Under the pieces are notes generated by a model. That model was not told the DNA's origin. It worked only from the letters and a program-made list of their open reading frames with translations, and did not search any database. From the NCBI GenBank assembly GCA_016584305.1, contig JACEEZ010003549.1:50001-114000 (forward strand): DNA of 64,000 nt, given 5' to 3'. This document shows positions 23,488-34,017 of this stretch, in pieces (within the stretch, counting starts at the first letter, position 1; every line of letters starts with the position of its first letter). A program made the position numbers and the translations under genes. The stretch comes from Chionoecetes opilio. Its lineage: Eukaryota > Arthropoda > Malacostraca > Decapoda > Majidae.

Positions 23488-24052
23488 TTAGTCTATATTC
23501 TGGGGTTGCGGGAAATGTGTAACTGCAGTTATTTTATCTGACATTGTATGAAGTCCATCACCGTCTATCACATGGCCTAAAAAGGTGATTTTAGACTTAA
23601 GGAATTCCCATTTAGTCAGTTTAGTCTTGAGTCCAGCATTTTTCACCTGCAGGAGCATTGCTTCTAAATTAGTAAAATGAGACACCGAGTCTTTGCTACA
23701 AATTATAAGATCATCAAGGTAAGCATAGACATATTTACCTAGCATATCGGAAAATAAATTTTTAATCATTCTTTGAAAAGTAATAGGGGCTGACTCTAAA
23801 CCAAATGGCATTTTGAGCCACTCGTAGTGTCCACTAGGAGTGCTATAGGCAGTAATTTCCCTAGATGCAGGAGACATGGGATCTGCCAGTAGCCACTAAC
23901 CAAATCAAGGCTACTGAACATGGTGTTACCAGGTCCTAATGACATTAGCAAGTCTTTTAGACAGGTAAAGGATACCTATCATCCTCCGTGACTTCATTTA
24001 CTCGCCTGAAATCAATTACAGGTCTAAACTATCCGTCCTTTTTTGGAACGAG
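23488..24052 (-). pseudogene. pol: Reverse transcriptase palm, Gypsy element 2
   Basis: HYEWLKMPFGLESAPITFQRMI, YVYAYLDDLIICS (intact YLDD catalytic box), LTKWEFLKSKITFLGHVID, and IDGDGLHTMSDKI. Upstream, between 23880 and 24052, lies a degraded segment with VPKKDG and RPVIDFRRVNEVT. The RT is cut at 24052 by Gypsy element 3 and resumes at 30254. Confidence 0.88.
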
Positions 24053-24141
24053 TGTGGTGCCCCGAAGTTTCGAAGCAAGGCAGTTCAATGAATCACTACC
24101 CCAAGGGGGCACCACCTTCTTCACGGCCACGTCACAGGAGT

Positions 24142-24164
24142 CACGTGGACCGTCGGGTATATAA
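24142..24164 (+). promoter_or_regulatory. LTR promoter: CACGTG and TATA box
   Basis: TATATAA at 24158-24164 with a CACGTG E-box at 24142-24147 just upstream, repeated at the equivalent place in the 3' LTR (TATA at 29790-29796). This is the likely RNA polymerase II promoter of the element. Confidence 0.7.
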
Positions 24165-24228
24165 CGAGGATGGACCGGGACAGTGAAAGATTCCTGCGAC
24201 CGCACTCACACACTCCACACAGCACTCA

Positions 24229-24409
24229 CGGAGCTACGGACCTCACCTACGCCTTGGCCAGCCGCCTTGTCTACCTGTATGGTGTACAGGGAGCTACGGA
24301 CCTCACCTACACCCTGACCAGCCGCCTCGTCTACCTGTATGGGTTACAGGGAGCTACGGACCTCACCTACGCCCTGGCCAGCCGCCTCGTCTACCTGCAT
24401 GGGTTACGA
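24229..24409 (+). repeat. 3 x 60-bp tandem repeat in LTR
   Basis: Three consecutive units of about 60 bp, each with GAGCTACGGACCTCACC and CCAGCCGCC. The 3' LTR carries the same three units at about 29862-30040, so the triplication predates this insertion. Confidence 0.9.
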
Positions 24410-24570
24410 GGTTTAGTAACCCTACGACTCGTCCTCCTGGTTCGGTGTTGCTTCACATGTCCTCCACTTTACGTTGTCTTCCTTGTGGCAACGTATTATT
24501 TGTTTGTGATCCAGTGACCTGTGTACTTTATTATCATATGTTGGTGACGGTTATTTAATGTTAAGTAAAG

Positions 24571-25006
24571 GGCAAAGTTACGGTGTGTTTACTACATTTG
24601 AGCCTGTGACAGCGTGAATCCATAATTGGTGACCTCGGAGTGGCCTGTAGAGCCCCACGTTGAATAGTGAACTGTGAAGTGAGTGACATGGCGACTGAGC
24701 GGTTGAAACTACCGTCCTTCCACCACAATGTACAGGATTGGCTGCTGCACGTCCAGGGCTACCTGGTTAACACCTCGGCCAACGACCAGGCAAAGTTACG
24801 GTGTGTTTACTACATTTGAGCCTGTGACAGCGTGAGTCCATAATTGGTGACCTCGGAGTGACCTGTAGAGCCCCACGTTGAATAGTGAACTGTGAAGTGA
24901 GTGACATGGCGACTGAGCGGTTGAAACTACCGTCCTTCCACCACAATGTACAGGATTGGCTGCTGCACGTCCAGGGCTACCTGGCTAACACCTCGGCCAA
25001 CGACCA
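24571..25006 (+). repeat. 2 x 218-bp tandem duplication across PBS
   Basis: 24571-24788 and 24789-25006 are near-identical. Each contains the last 56 bp of the LTR, the primer-binding site (TGGTGACCTCGGAGTG) and the first about 100 bp of gag including its ATG. The element therefore has two primer sites and two gag starts, and only the second leads into full gag. Confidence 0.93.
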
Positions 25007-25832
25007 ACAAAAATTCAACGCTGTTGTCTGTGCCTTGCCTACCGAAGTAGCCACACTCATACAAAGCACACTTACCTCGCCCCCGGACTCTAGCAGATTC
25101 GCAGCTCTAAAGAGTGCTCTGTTAGACGTGTACCGAAGACCAGACCAGCATCATCTACAGGAGCTGTATACCATGACTTTGGGGGACATGAGGCCGTCTA
25201 TTCTGTGGCAGCTGATGCAACTAATCGATATACGGTGCAACATGTCATTGCCAACAGCAGTGCTTCGATCCATGTATATTCAGAAGTTGCCTTGGGAGGT
25301 AAGAGTTGCTCTGTCCTGTTTTGATGATAGCACATCTATTATTACATTCGTCTCTGCAGCCGATCGAATGATATCACAATTGTCAGACCGTACTCATTCT
25401 ACCGCACTTGCACCTAGTCCAGCATTAGCCAATGTTGTAAATACTTTCTCCACCGATAGATATTTTCCAAAAATGGACCTACAGCTAACAAGGGAATGTC
25501 GCCATGCCTGCCCCCCAGAGACTCCACCACCTTATATGGGGTCGTTAATGTCTGGAGACACTACGGAGGATAAACATGTATGTGCTGCAGGATTACCTAG
25601 AGCTGAAACTTCAGGCACTCCGATTCGCCAAATCTTTCAACGACTGGACGCCATTGAGGAGCGCATGAATATAAGAGTGCCTCGCCCGTTTGTTCCACAT
25701 AGAGGGCGTAACAGTCTCAACGGTAAAGGTGCGTCCCATCCATCGTTTTGTACCTTTACCAACGTTGAATTGTGCTGGTACCATTCCACCTTTGGTGCCA
25801 GGGCCAGACAGTGCCGCCCGCCATGCCAGTGA
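24906..25832 (+). CDS. gag: Gag of Gypsy element 3
   Basis: 308-residue open frame from the ATG of MATERLKLPSF; an in-frame GTG lies 21 bases upstream but has no conserved sequence. The N-terminal region contains NVQDWLLHVQGYLA (Trp-containing Gag start), FNAVVCALPTEVA and FAALKSALLDVYRRPDQH, and a C-terminal LCWYHSTFGARARQCRPPC zinc-knuckle-like motif (Cys, His, Cys, Cys). Domain layout equals Gag of element 1. It would package the element RNA. Intact as an open frame, but its pol is broken, so it is a CDS of a non-autonomous copy at best. Confidence 0.85.
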   Translation: MATERLKLPSFHHNVQDWLLHVQGYLANTSANDQQKFNAVVCALPTEVATLIQSTLTSPPDSSRFAALKSALLDVYRRPDQHHLQELYTMTLGDMRPSILWQLMQLIDIRCNMSLPTAVLRSMYIQKLPWEVRVALSCFDDSTSIITFVSAADRMISQLSDRTHSTALAPSPALANVVNTFSTDRYFPKMDLQLTRECRHACPPETPPPYMGSLMSGDTTEDKHVCAAGLPRAETSGTPIRQIFQRLDAIEERMNIRVPRPFVPHRGRNSLNGKGASHPSFCTFTNVELCWYHSTFGARARQCRPPCQ

Positions 25833-25859
25833 TCGGGAAAACGAGTTCGGCGGGGGCAA

Positions 25860-26463
25860 GTGAATGCGAGCTCCTCCGCAGTTTTTGACGCTTCTGTGTC
25901 TTTGCTACGTGTAAGAAACCAATGCATTGGCAAGAGTTTCTTAGTGGACCCAGGAGCATCCGTCAGCATTATCCCTCCTACCCAGGATGACCGCAAGTAT
26001 ACGCCACCTGCGTTCGGCCTTCTGGTGGCGGCCAACGGAACACCAATTGCGACTTATGGCACAGAGAGGATCACGATGAATTTAACTTTGCCCAGTAAGT
26101 TCCCATGGGTTTTTGTAGTTGCAGAAGTTACTCAGCTCATACTGGGATACGATTTTCTTACTTATTATAAGCTGTTTGTTGACCCTGGCAATCGCTGCTT
26201 AAAACAGCAGTCCTCATACGGCACCATTGTTAGTACCGTTGCCAGATGTGAGAGCCCACGTATCACACTCATTTATAATAATACCGATATTGTAAACTTT
26301 CCAGAATTTCCTATTCTCACAGAGCCTCTCCAACGACGATCAGCCACTGTCCATGACGTGTTCCATCATATGGAGACGACAAGCCCACCAGTGTACGCTC
26401 GACCACGGCGCTTGCATCCCTCCCGACTCCTAGCGGCGAAGGCAGAGTTCGATTATCTTCTTA
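25860..26463 (+). pseudogene. Protease of Gypsy element 3 (split by MITE)
   Basis: Aspartic protease fold with active-site segment FLVDPGASVSIIP (about 25940-25980): Thr of D-T-G is Pro. The partner region reads LILGYDFLTYYKLFVD. The frame runs to RLLAAKAEFDYLL and is then interrupted at a TTAA by the MITE at 26465. It resumes beyond the MITE in the same frame as RT. The Pro substitution next to the catalytic Asp would probably abolish cleavage. Confidence 0.87.
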
Positions 26464-26464
26464 A

Positions 26465-26950
26465 CCCGTAAAGCGCGGCTATGCCCATTTGGTCACTCAC
26501 TAAGAAAACGCGAGTATGCCCAATTGGGCGGCCGCCAAATTCAAAAAGGTGGGCAAATCTTTCGGCCGGTGAAATCTGGCAACTCTACTTTACCTGAGAA
26601 TGACCCAAGGGTCACACATAGGCTCAGTGAACCAGGGACCAGCATGGAAGATGAAGGTGCTGCAGGTCTCTCCCTATCGCGGGCAGAGAGATTAGAGAGG
26701 AAGACCCTTGCGGCCTGTTTTCTGTGAACGAGCTGTACCATGAATTCCATAAACTTCAACGCTCTTCATCCTGCAAGTACAATCATAGAATAACCACAAG
26801 ACTTTAGCAAAAAAAAAAAGGTTTAGCGGTTGCACAAATATATGGCGAATACATTGATACACATTCAAGTATGTTTAGCGACTATAAGAATACTGGCACA
26901 AGTCCCGCGTACACAGAGATATTGTCACACAGGTATCCGCAGTTTACGGG
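26465..26950. mobile_element. TTAA-flanked MITE, copy 2 (piggyBac-like)
   Basis: 486 bp, about 95% identical by eye to the copy at 21748-22234 and in the same orientation. Left flank TTAA (26461-26464), right flank TTTA (26951-26954), one base off. Ends CCCGTAAA...TTTACGGG. It has no transposase; short open frames inside it are not conserved between the copies. Confidence 0.88.
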
Positions 26951-26954
26951 TTTA

Positions 26955-27700
26955 GGATGGAACGATACACCCATCGAAGAGCTGTTGGGCGTCACTTCTC
27001 TATATGGTCCTCAAGCCTTCTGGTAAGGAGTGGCGTGCGTGTGGGGAGTATAGGGCACTGAACAAGGTTACTGTGCCGGAGAGGTACCCTATACCACACA
27101 TTCAGGATCTCCATCTGAAGTTAAATGGACAAAGTATCTTTTCTAAGATAGACCTAGTGAGAGCCTTCCATCAGATCCCAGTTCACCCTGCAGACATACA
27201 CAAAACAGCTATAACTACGCCTTTTGGACTGTACGAATTCAGGTATATGAATTTTGGTTTACGGAATGCGGCACAAACCTTTCAACGCTATATGGACCAT
27301 GTCTTGCGCAACCTTGATTTTGCCACTGTGAATATTGATGATATTCTAGTGGCATCCAGCAGTAAGGAGGAACATCGCATCCATATTCAGCAGCTTTTGC
27401 TACGCCTTCGAGACAATAACATCAAAATCCATCCAGCGAAGTGTGTTTTTGGGGTGGAAGCCGTTGATTTTTTAGGACATCGGGTGAGTAAAGAAGGTAT
27501 TACTCCATTGTCACAGAAAGTAGATGCTATTCGTCAGTTCCCACAACCAACTTCTGCAAGACAGCTCAGGGAGTTTCTGGGTATTGTAAATTACTACTAC
27601 CGTTTCCTCCCCAAAGCAGCAGATACGTTACTCCCGTTACATGACCTTCTGAAGGGTATTCCCCACAGATCGACAGCCCCGCTGAAGTGGTCACAAGAGG
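26955..27700 (+). pseudogene. pol: Reverse transcriptase of Gypsy element 3
   Basis: RT from the MITE boundary: [52 protein letters not shown] (palm Asp), [40 protein letters not shown] (catalytic YxDD box reads NIDD), [14 protein letters not shown] and [16 protein letters not shown]. The open frame is unbroken from 26955 to 27888. The Tyr-to-Asn change in the box is unusual; related elements commonly have YIDD. Confidence 0.9.
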
Positions 27701-28300
27701 CTGCTACTGCTTTCACAATCATAAAGGAGGATATAGCACGGCTTCCTCGTCTTGCTTATCCAGACCCTGAAGCACAGGTCTTTCTTACTACCGACGCCTC
27801 TTTTACTGCGGTCGGCGCAGTGCTTCAGCAGATCAGTACAGGTGAAGTATCGCCTATTGGTTTCTACTCCCAGCGCCTCGATACTACCTAAGTCAAGTAC
27901 AGTACATATGATAGGGAACTATTGGTGATATACATGGCCGTGCGGCACTTCAAACACCTACTAGAGGGTAGGCAGTTTTACATTCTCTGTGATCACAAGC
28001 CTTTGACTTTCGCTATGGCACTTCCGTCCGATGCATATACTCCACTCCACGGGTTCAGCGACAGCTCTCCTATATTTCGGAGTTCACGACTGACATCCGC
28101 CTTGTTGGCGGAGTTGAGAACCCTGTGGCTGATGCCCTCTGGCGCTTCATCTATAATATTTATCAATACCCAGTGCCTCTTGATTACCAACAGATCGCTA
28201 TCGCTCAAGAGACATACGAAGAGATGGCCGTGTTCAAGAGAGATCCATTGCCACTTCAGTTACTCCATTTCAAGTGCCTGGGATAACACTTCAGTTATGG
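27701..28300 (+). pseudogene. pol: RNase H of Gypsy element 3 (broken)
   Basis: [18 protein letters not shown] (first Asp), then a TAA stop at 27889-27891 directly before KYSTYDRELLVIYMAVRHF (catalytic Glu) and FYILCDHKPLTFAMAL (DHKPL Asp retained). A frameshift near 28040 precedes YISEFTTDIRLVGG and NPVADALWR in another frame. The three acidic residues are present but the frame is not. Confidence 0.87.
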
Positions 28301-29649
28301 TGTGCCGTGTCGTGTGGAGAGGCCAGACCATTCATCCCAAGATCTCAACGACGAATGTTGTTCAACCACTTGCACAACATGAGCTACCCGGGAGTCAAGG
28401 CTACCCAGCGACTCTTAACTCGGACAGTAGTATGGCCACGTATTCGAGCAGATGCTCGTTCCTGGTTAACAGTGTCTCTCGTGTCAGGCATCAAAGCTTC
28501 TTCGCCACGTGAAGGCTCCGCTGCAACCCTTTTCTTTACCAAGATGTAGGTTCCAGACTGTTCATGTGGATATTGTAGGACCTTGGTCTCCGTCCAGAGG
28601 GTACAGGTATATCTTAACGTGTATCGATCGTTTCACTAGATGGACTACTGCATGCCTATGCCGGACATCTCTGCAGAATCGACGGCTTTAGCATTCCTCC
28701 CGGGATGGGTCTCTCACTGTGGTGCACCTACTACAGTCATCACAGACCGCGGAGACCAGTTTGAATCACATTTGTGGGAGGAGTTACTAACTTTTCTAGG
28801 CACTACTCACAATCACACAACTGCTTATCATCCACAGGCTAACGGAATGGTTGAACGTTTTCATCGCCATCTCAAGGACGCCCTTAAGGCTCAACCTCAT
28901 CCGTACCGCTGGGTGGACTCTTTGCCATTGGTACAGCTCGCCCTTACACTACAACTAAGGAAGATCTCAAAGCCAGTCCCGCAGAGCTTACGTTCGGCCA
29001 GACCCTAAGCCTACCGGGAGAGTTCTCCGCAGGGGTTGACAAGGAGCACTGTATGGACAAGCACATGTTTCTATTCTCTCTCCGTCAGATCACTTTCAGG
29101 TTGTTTCCTATTGCACCTCGCCAGCCTACAAGACATGTTTCCTACGTCCCGCGTCGTGATCTAGAGCGTGCCGAGTATGTATGGATACGACCTGACGTCC
29201 GACTCCGTCCACTTGATCGCCCGTGTGACGGTCCCTTGAAGGTGCTATCTAGACACGATAAGTACTTTACTGTAAGTCGAGGAAGCCGCCAGGATAATGG
29301 CTCTGTGGATCGTCTAAAGCCAGCTAATATACAACATGATGTACCTCATCCTATCCCTCACACTCAGCCACCAGATACTCGTACACTTCCGCTACAGCCT
29401 CCTGGCCTGGCTCATCGCCCTTCTCCGCCTGTTGCTCCCTATAAACAGACTCCTGGTCATATTTATATACCTATTACACCTCCTGATGATCACAATGACT
29501 CACAGCTGCCAAGAGATGATGAAATTCCTTCCCCTGAACATCTGCGACCAAGAACAGTTACCAGGAGTGGTAGACTGTCTCGCCCACCAGAGAGTTATGC
29601 ATCTTTCATCACCACGTCTTCTCATGACCGTTTCTTTCTCAGATCGTAA
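28301..29649 (+). pseudogene. pol: Integrase of Gypsy element 3 (frameshifted)
   Basis: Zinc-finger region around 28360-28490 (LHNMSYPGVKATQRLL), where the second His reads Tyr and the CxxC lies across a frameshift. The core has three frames: VHVDIVGPWSPS (first Asp, about 28563), ITDRGDQFESHLWEELL (second Asp, about 28742), NGMVERFHRHLKDAL (Glu, about 28853). The C-terminal part (29053-29649) includes RPCDGPLKVLSRHDKYFTV, a GPL variant of the GPY/F module, then a Pro-rich tail to a stop at 29647-29649. Polypurine tract follows. Confidence 0.87.
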
Positions 29650-29670
29650 TTCCAACGGGTGGATTTGCCT

Positions 29671-29684
29671 GAGGGGGGGAGTAC
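29671..29684 (+). other. Polypurine tract of Gypsy element 3
   Basis: GAGGGGGGGAG followed by TAC, immediately before the 3' LTR start at 29685. Closely similar to that of element 1. Confidence 0.85.
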
Positions 29685-30253
29685 TGCGGTGCCCCGAAGC
29701 TTCGAAGCAAGACGGTTCAATGAATCACCACCACAAGGGGGCAGCACCTTCTTCACGGCCACGTCACAGGAGTCACGTGGACCGTCGGGTATATAACGAG
29801 GATGGACAGGGACAGCGAGAGATTCCTGCGACCGCACTCACACACTCCACACAGCACTCATGGAGCTACGGACCTCACCTACGCCCTAGCCAGCCGCCTT
29901 GTCTACCTGTACGGTTTACAGGGAGCTACAGACCTCACCTACACCCTGACCAGCCGCATCGTCTACCTGTATGGGTTACAGGAGCTACGGACCTCACCTA
30001 CGCCCTGGCCAGCCGCCTCGTCTACCTGCATGGGTTACGAGGTTTAGTAACCCTACGACTCGTCCTCCTGGTTCGGTGCTGCTTCACATGTCCTCCACTT
30101 TACGTTGTCCTCCTTTGGCAACGTATTATTTGTTTGTGATCCAGCTACCTGTGTACTTTATTACCATATGTTGGTGACGGTTATTTAATGTTAAGTAAAG
30201 GGAAAAGTTACGGTGTGTTTACTTAATTTGAGCCTGTGACAGCGTGAGTCAAT
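29685..30253 (+). repeat. 3' LTR of Gypsy element 3
   Basis: 569 bp starting TGCGGTGCCCCGAAG, ending GAGTCAAT, collinear with the 5' LTR including the 60-bp triplication. A few substitutions and small indels. TATA box at 29790-29796. Confidence 0.92.
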
Positions 30254-31340
30254 ACGAGGAATAGAGGCGTGTTCCAAGGTGAACGGGAATTTGGGATAAC
30301 ACCCTGATGCAACATATCTTGAATCTGCTCATCAACAATTAGTCTGACTGTGAGGTAGACGATATCCTAGAATATACACAGGATGTGTTCAAAATTTTAG
30401 TTTAATGTGGTGGCTAGTTTTATCAGTTGAACCTAACGGTTATCCGGGCAAGGCTATAACATCACGGTACCGCTTAAGCAGTTGTATCAATGAAGGCTTG
30501 TACTCGGGATAATCCACAATTGTGACAAGTGAGTCAAGCGTTTGTGCTTGAGCCAAATTTGAGTTGCTGGACGACGGAGTTACCGAACTGACGTAGGTAA
30601 GCCTAAAGGTTATGGCACTACCTGTCTGCCAAAAGCTAACGCACGGCTTAAATGTACTCCCTGTCTAAGTTTGACAGAACCGCCAGTCACATTAACAACA
30701 AGAGCGACGGCTGTATTTCCTTCACGAATTTCACTTAGGGTTGCTTCCACTGTTAGTCTGTTCAATTGGCTGGGGCCTTATATACAGATTTCACAACCCA
30801 ATGTGGTATTTGAAACTGATACGGGAATGTGCACTGCCGTACGATGGGGAATAACATGATTACCAATTACCGTGGCATTTACGATTTTCCACATTTCCTT
30901 AGGATCAGTTACCTTTGTTTGATAATACGAATTTGAAGGCAGGGTATTAGCAAATTCTACGCGCGAATTCGTTTCAGACTGAGGCGGTGTTCCATTTATT
31001 AATTCATCAGTAGAAACCTGAACTCTAGGAACGGTTGGTGCATTAGAAGGAACTACCTTATTTGGGAAGTTAAGCAAATGGGTTGTTCCATCGCTTTGAA
31101 ATTCCTCCCTAAGAACCTTATGGTATTGGTATTATCCGGTTCGCTCCCAAAGAAGCTCAGCCCAATAATCCATCCGAGGGCAACGTAAAATTAGAAGCCA
31201 CGTAAAAGTTCAAACGAATAGTATGCGTACCTTTTCCTAACCTAACGGGCAGACGAACAACTCCTAATATATTAAGAGGACCGTTAGTAACTCTCATTAT
31301 ATTAAGTCTTTTGGTTTATGAGGCCAGCGGCTGCCACGTG
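30254..31340 (-). pseudogene. pol: RT N-terminus and protease-RT linker, Gypsy element 2
   Basis: Next to the 5-bp duplication at 30254 the minus strand reads IQDMLHQGVIPNSRSPWNTPLFLV, the conserved start of a Gypsy RT, continuing at 24052. Further upstream a 99-residue open frame (30778-31077) includes NHVIPHRTAVHIPVSVSNTT, a typical linker before RT. Several stops. No independent function. Confidence 0.78.
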
Positions 31341-31440
31341 ACGCGCGTTTGAGTGCAAGGTAAGCCTTTTCGGATAGCACGTTAACAGCTGCGCCCGTGT
31401 CCACCGCGAACGATGCTCTCACGGATCCTAATCTGGTTGG
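31341..31440 (-). pseudogene. Aspartic protease active site, Gypsy element 2
   Basis: SFAVDTGAAVNVLSEKAYL holds a canonical D-T-G triad (about 31385-31412), unlike elements 1 and 3 in this window. Only a fragment is in a readable frame; the rest of the protease lies towards 31080. Confidence 0.8.
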
Positions 31441-31629
31441 TAGAGCCAAAATATTGGCTTGACTGCAAGCGGCAATTAAAAATGAAATAATTTTTCCGTC
31501 ATTTAACCGAGTTGCAGTATTATCAATTATACCAGTTGTATTTACTAGCCTGGTCTGGTTTGTGCTGGGCGTGCAGCTTCCCCCGACTGAGTGTTATTTC
31601 GGTACTGACGCTTTCGAGTCTTTAAATTT

Positions 31630-31770
31630 GAAACCGCATAGCAATTCTCCATAGAGTGTCCGGAACACTCATGGATAAGACAGTAGGAAGTATTTTGTGC
31701 CGCACCGCGGGAAACAGCATTGTTTCCTGAACTAGTATTTCCCTGTCTTGTGGGATTACGGTTAGCTTTT
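31630..31770 (-). pseudogene. gag: Gag zinc knuckle, Gypsy element 2
   Basis: YCLIHECSGHSMENCYAV matches a C-x2-H-x4-H-x4-C knuckle (about 31637-31690). The reading upstream (NRNPTRQGNTSSGNN) reaches about 31768, where LINE sequence begins. Gag N-terminus and 5' LTR are missing. Confidence 0.75.
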
Positions 31771-32690
31771 CATATCCCTCGTACTCCCGGTACCTCCCAA
31801 GGACTAACTATCTTTACCAAACAAAACCTTCGTTGCCTACGCGTTGACACCCCCATCCACTGCAGTGAGAGGGTGGAAGTCCTTGCAGCTACCCTACACC
31901 TCCCACACTTCCCTCTTCACATATACAATTTGTACCGCACCGCCACGGCTACTTGGACCTCGCTGACCTTTTTGCTCTTGCTGTAAACGAGCCGTTGGTT
32001 CTAGCGGGTGACCTTAATGCACATCATCCCATGCTGGCCTCTCGTTTACCAGCAAATGAAGCCGGTCGTCACCTACATGGGATGCTGCATGATTCTGACC
32101 TGGTCACACTTCTCAACGATGTCTCTATCCCCACACACATTAACGAAGGCAGATTGGCCCCTGCCATTGTATCCGCCTGCCTAGGGCCCAGGTCTTCATG
32201 GGCTATTCATCCCCTCCTCACCAGTGATCACTTCAGGGGGCTGGTGGATATCCATGTAGCTCTTGCTCCAACTCCACCGCAACATCCCCGCTTTCATATG
32301 CGAGGTGCCAAATGTGAATTGTTTCTGAGCTCATCTGCGGATCTTTTTACCAACGAGCTCCACACCTTACCTCTTGACGCTCAAGCAGACAGGCTCTCTG
32401 CTATCATCCTTCAAGCAGCCCACCTTTCCATTCCTGTCAGCAAACCCCATGCCTGCCTCTATAAGGACCGTTGGATCTACTGCCCCAGGCTTAAGGAAAT
32501 CAACCACCGTGTTAATGCCGCTCGCAAACAGTTCTGTCGCCACCCTTCCCCTTCCACCCGCAGCTACCTCCAAATCGTTGTTCGTCATGCACAGGCAGTC
32601 AAGACCCGCCTCCGCAGCCATGCTCTCCTCCACTGGAAACCAGGGTATCTCTTCCCACACACCCCTCGGATGTATGTGGAGACGCGTTCG
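31771..32690 (+). pseudogene. LINE endonuclease (partial)
   Basis: Target-nicking endonuclease. IYNLYRTATATW (about 31925), then EPLVLAGDLNAHHPML (GDxN catalytic motif, about 31990-32035), a region around SIPTHINEGRLAPAIVSACL and LLTSDHFRGLV (SDH catalytic motif, about 32215-32245). The motifs lie in two frames with a shift near 31950. The linker between endonuclease and RT continues to RQFCRHPSPSTRSYL. Confidence 0.85.
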
Positions 32691-34017
32691 AGCCATATAC
32701 TCCTCTGGTCCTCCTCCGCTGCCCACTCATCCTGCTCCAGCTGAGGAAGCCGAAAGACTGGCAGAACTTTTCGCTGCCCGCACTTCCCAAGCCACTCTTC
32801 CTTCTGAGACCCGGCATATGCAACAACTTCTTGCTGGTTCCCGCACTGCCACCATTCACGCTGCCTGCGCAGAAGAAGCGGAGAATGATGCACCATTCAC
32901 CACAGATGAGTTGACTGCGGCCTTGCATAACCGGCTAGGCACCGCTTCCGGATCAGACCAAGTCACCTACTCTATGCTCTATCACCTCGGCCTCAAGGGC
33001 AAGGCTGCCCTCCCTGCACTCTTCAACTTCTCCTTTGCAACTGGAACGTTGCCTGCTTCCTGGAAAACGGCCACCATCCAGCCAATCCCCAAGCCCAAAG
33101 ACCCTGGAGCCATGAGACCGATTTCTCTACTCAGCTGCCCCTCGAAGATCCTGGAGCGCTTGGTTCTGGTGCGTCTGAAGTGGCAGATTGGCGAGCTCCA
33201 CCCCTCCCTTTTTGCTTACCAGGCGAACAGGAGCACAACTACGTGCCTCATGACCCTTCTTGGTGCCCTGCGTTTCCGGTCAGGCCTTGTTATATATTTT
33301 GACCTCAAGAAGGCCTTTGAACTAGCAAATCCCTCTGTCATCCTGGAACTTCTCGCCATAAAGGGAGTACGCGGCTGCCTTCTTCAATGGCTCTCTGACT
33401 TCCTCACAGATCGCTCAGCCCGGGTGCGCTTTAAAGGAAGGCTCTCAACACCTCGCCCCCACAGCCTAGGCACTCCTCAAGGCAGCTGTCTGAGCCCTTT
33501 CCTATTCAACATCCTCATGATGGAAGGGCTGTTCACCACTAACTATGAGAGAGGAGTTCAGCTTCTTTGCTATGCTGACGACTTGGCCCTCGTTTTTCCT
33601 GGACGGTGCCAACCTCAACAGATATCAGCAGCCTTAGACTGCCTCCAACAACGCTGCGCCTCTCTGGGGCTCAAACTCAACCCGGACAAATCTCGCTATA
33701 TGACCTTTGGCCAACCTCCACCTCCTCAGCCACTCCAGCTCGGTCGCATTGTCCTACAGTACGCCCCCACACATCAATACATTGGCATTTGGCTCGACTC
33801 GAAACTGTCCTTCACAACACATGTCCGCTATGTTCGAGAACGTGTCAAAGCACGCACCAAGGTTCTTCTTTTCCTCTCTCGCGGCGGCAACTGCGCCCTG
33901 CAACACCACCCGCCTCTTTTACATAGCCGCCATTCGTTCTCTTATCGATTACTGTGCCCCCTGCCTTCCTGTCCTCTCGGATGCTCTCTTTCAGTCCCTA
34001 GAGGTGGCTCAGAATGA
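32670..34017 (+). pseudogene. LINE reverse transcriptase
   Basis: Long open frame to 34017. RT motifs: TTDELTAALHNRLGTASGSDQVTY, TIQPIPKPKDPGAMRPISLLS, the FAYQANRSTTTCLM region, VIYFDLKKAFELAN (palm Asp), LGTPQGSCLSPFLFN and VQLLCYADDLALVF (YADD box intact). A shift near 33900 moves the following FYIAAIRSLIDYCAPCLPVLS region to another frame. Well-preserved catalytic residues suggest a fairly recent copy. Confidence 0.9.

Larger units (their letters stand above)
24053..24626 (+). repeat. 5' LTR of Gypsy element 3
   Basis: 574 bp, starting TGTGGTGCCCCGAAG, ending CCATAAT. Contains a three-fold 60-bp tandem repeat at about 24229-24409. The terminal part (24571-24626) belongs to a 218-bp tandem duplication. 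Confidence 0.92.
24053..30253 (+). mobile_element. Ty3/Gypsy element 3, inserted in element 2
   Basis: Complete 6.2-kb element in plus orientation with two LTRs, primer site, gag, protease, RT, RNase H, integrase and polypurine tract. Flanked by a 5-bp duplication ACGAG at 24048-24052 and 30254-30258, interrupting the RT of element 2. LTRs are nearly identical by eye, so it is the youngest LTR element here. Protease-RT is split by a MITE, with several frameshifts in RNase H and integrase. Confidence 0.93.
19725..31770 (-). mobile_element. Ty3/Gypsy element 2, multiply interrupted
   Basis: Old Gypsy element on the minus strand, read from gag at about 31770 to the end of integrase at about 19725. 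Its pieces are separated by a younger Gypsy element (24053-30253), a MITE (21748-22234) and a LINE (19870-21171). Gag is truncated against another LINE at about 31771. No LTR delimited. Every junction falls inside a recognised domain and the reading resumes on the other side, which shows that these are insertions into one original element. Confidence 0.88.

Noticed and set aside
26524..26759. Short open frames inside the TTAA MITE
   Set aside because: Not conserved with the other MITE copy (frame changed by small indels) and no domain. The MITE is non-coding.
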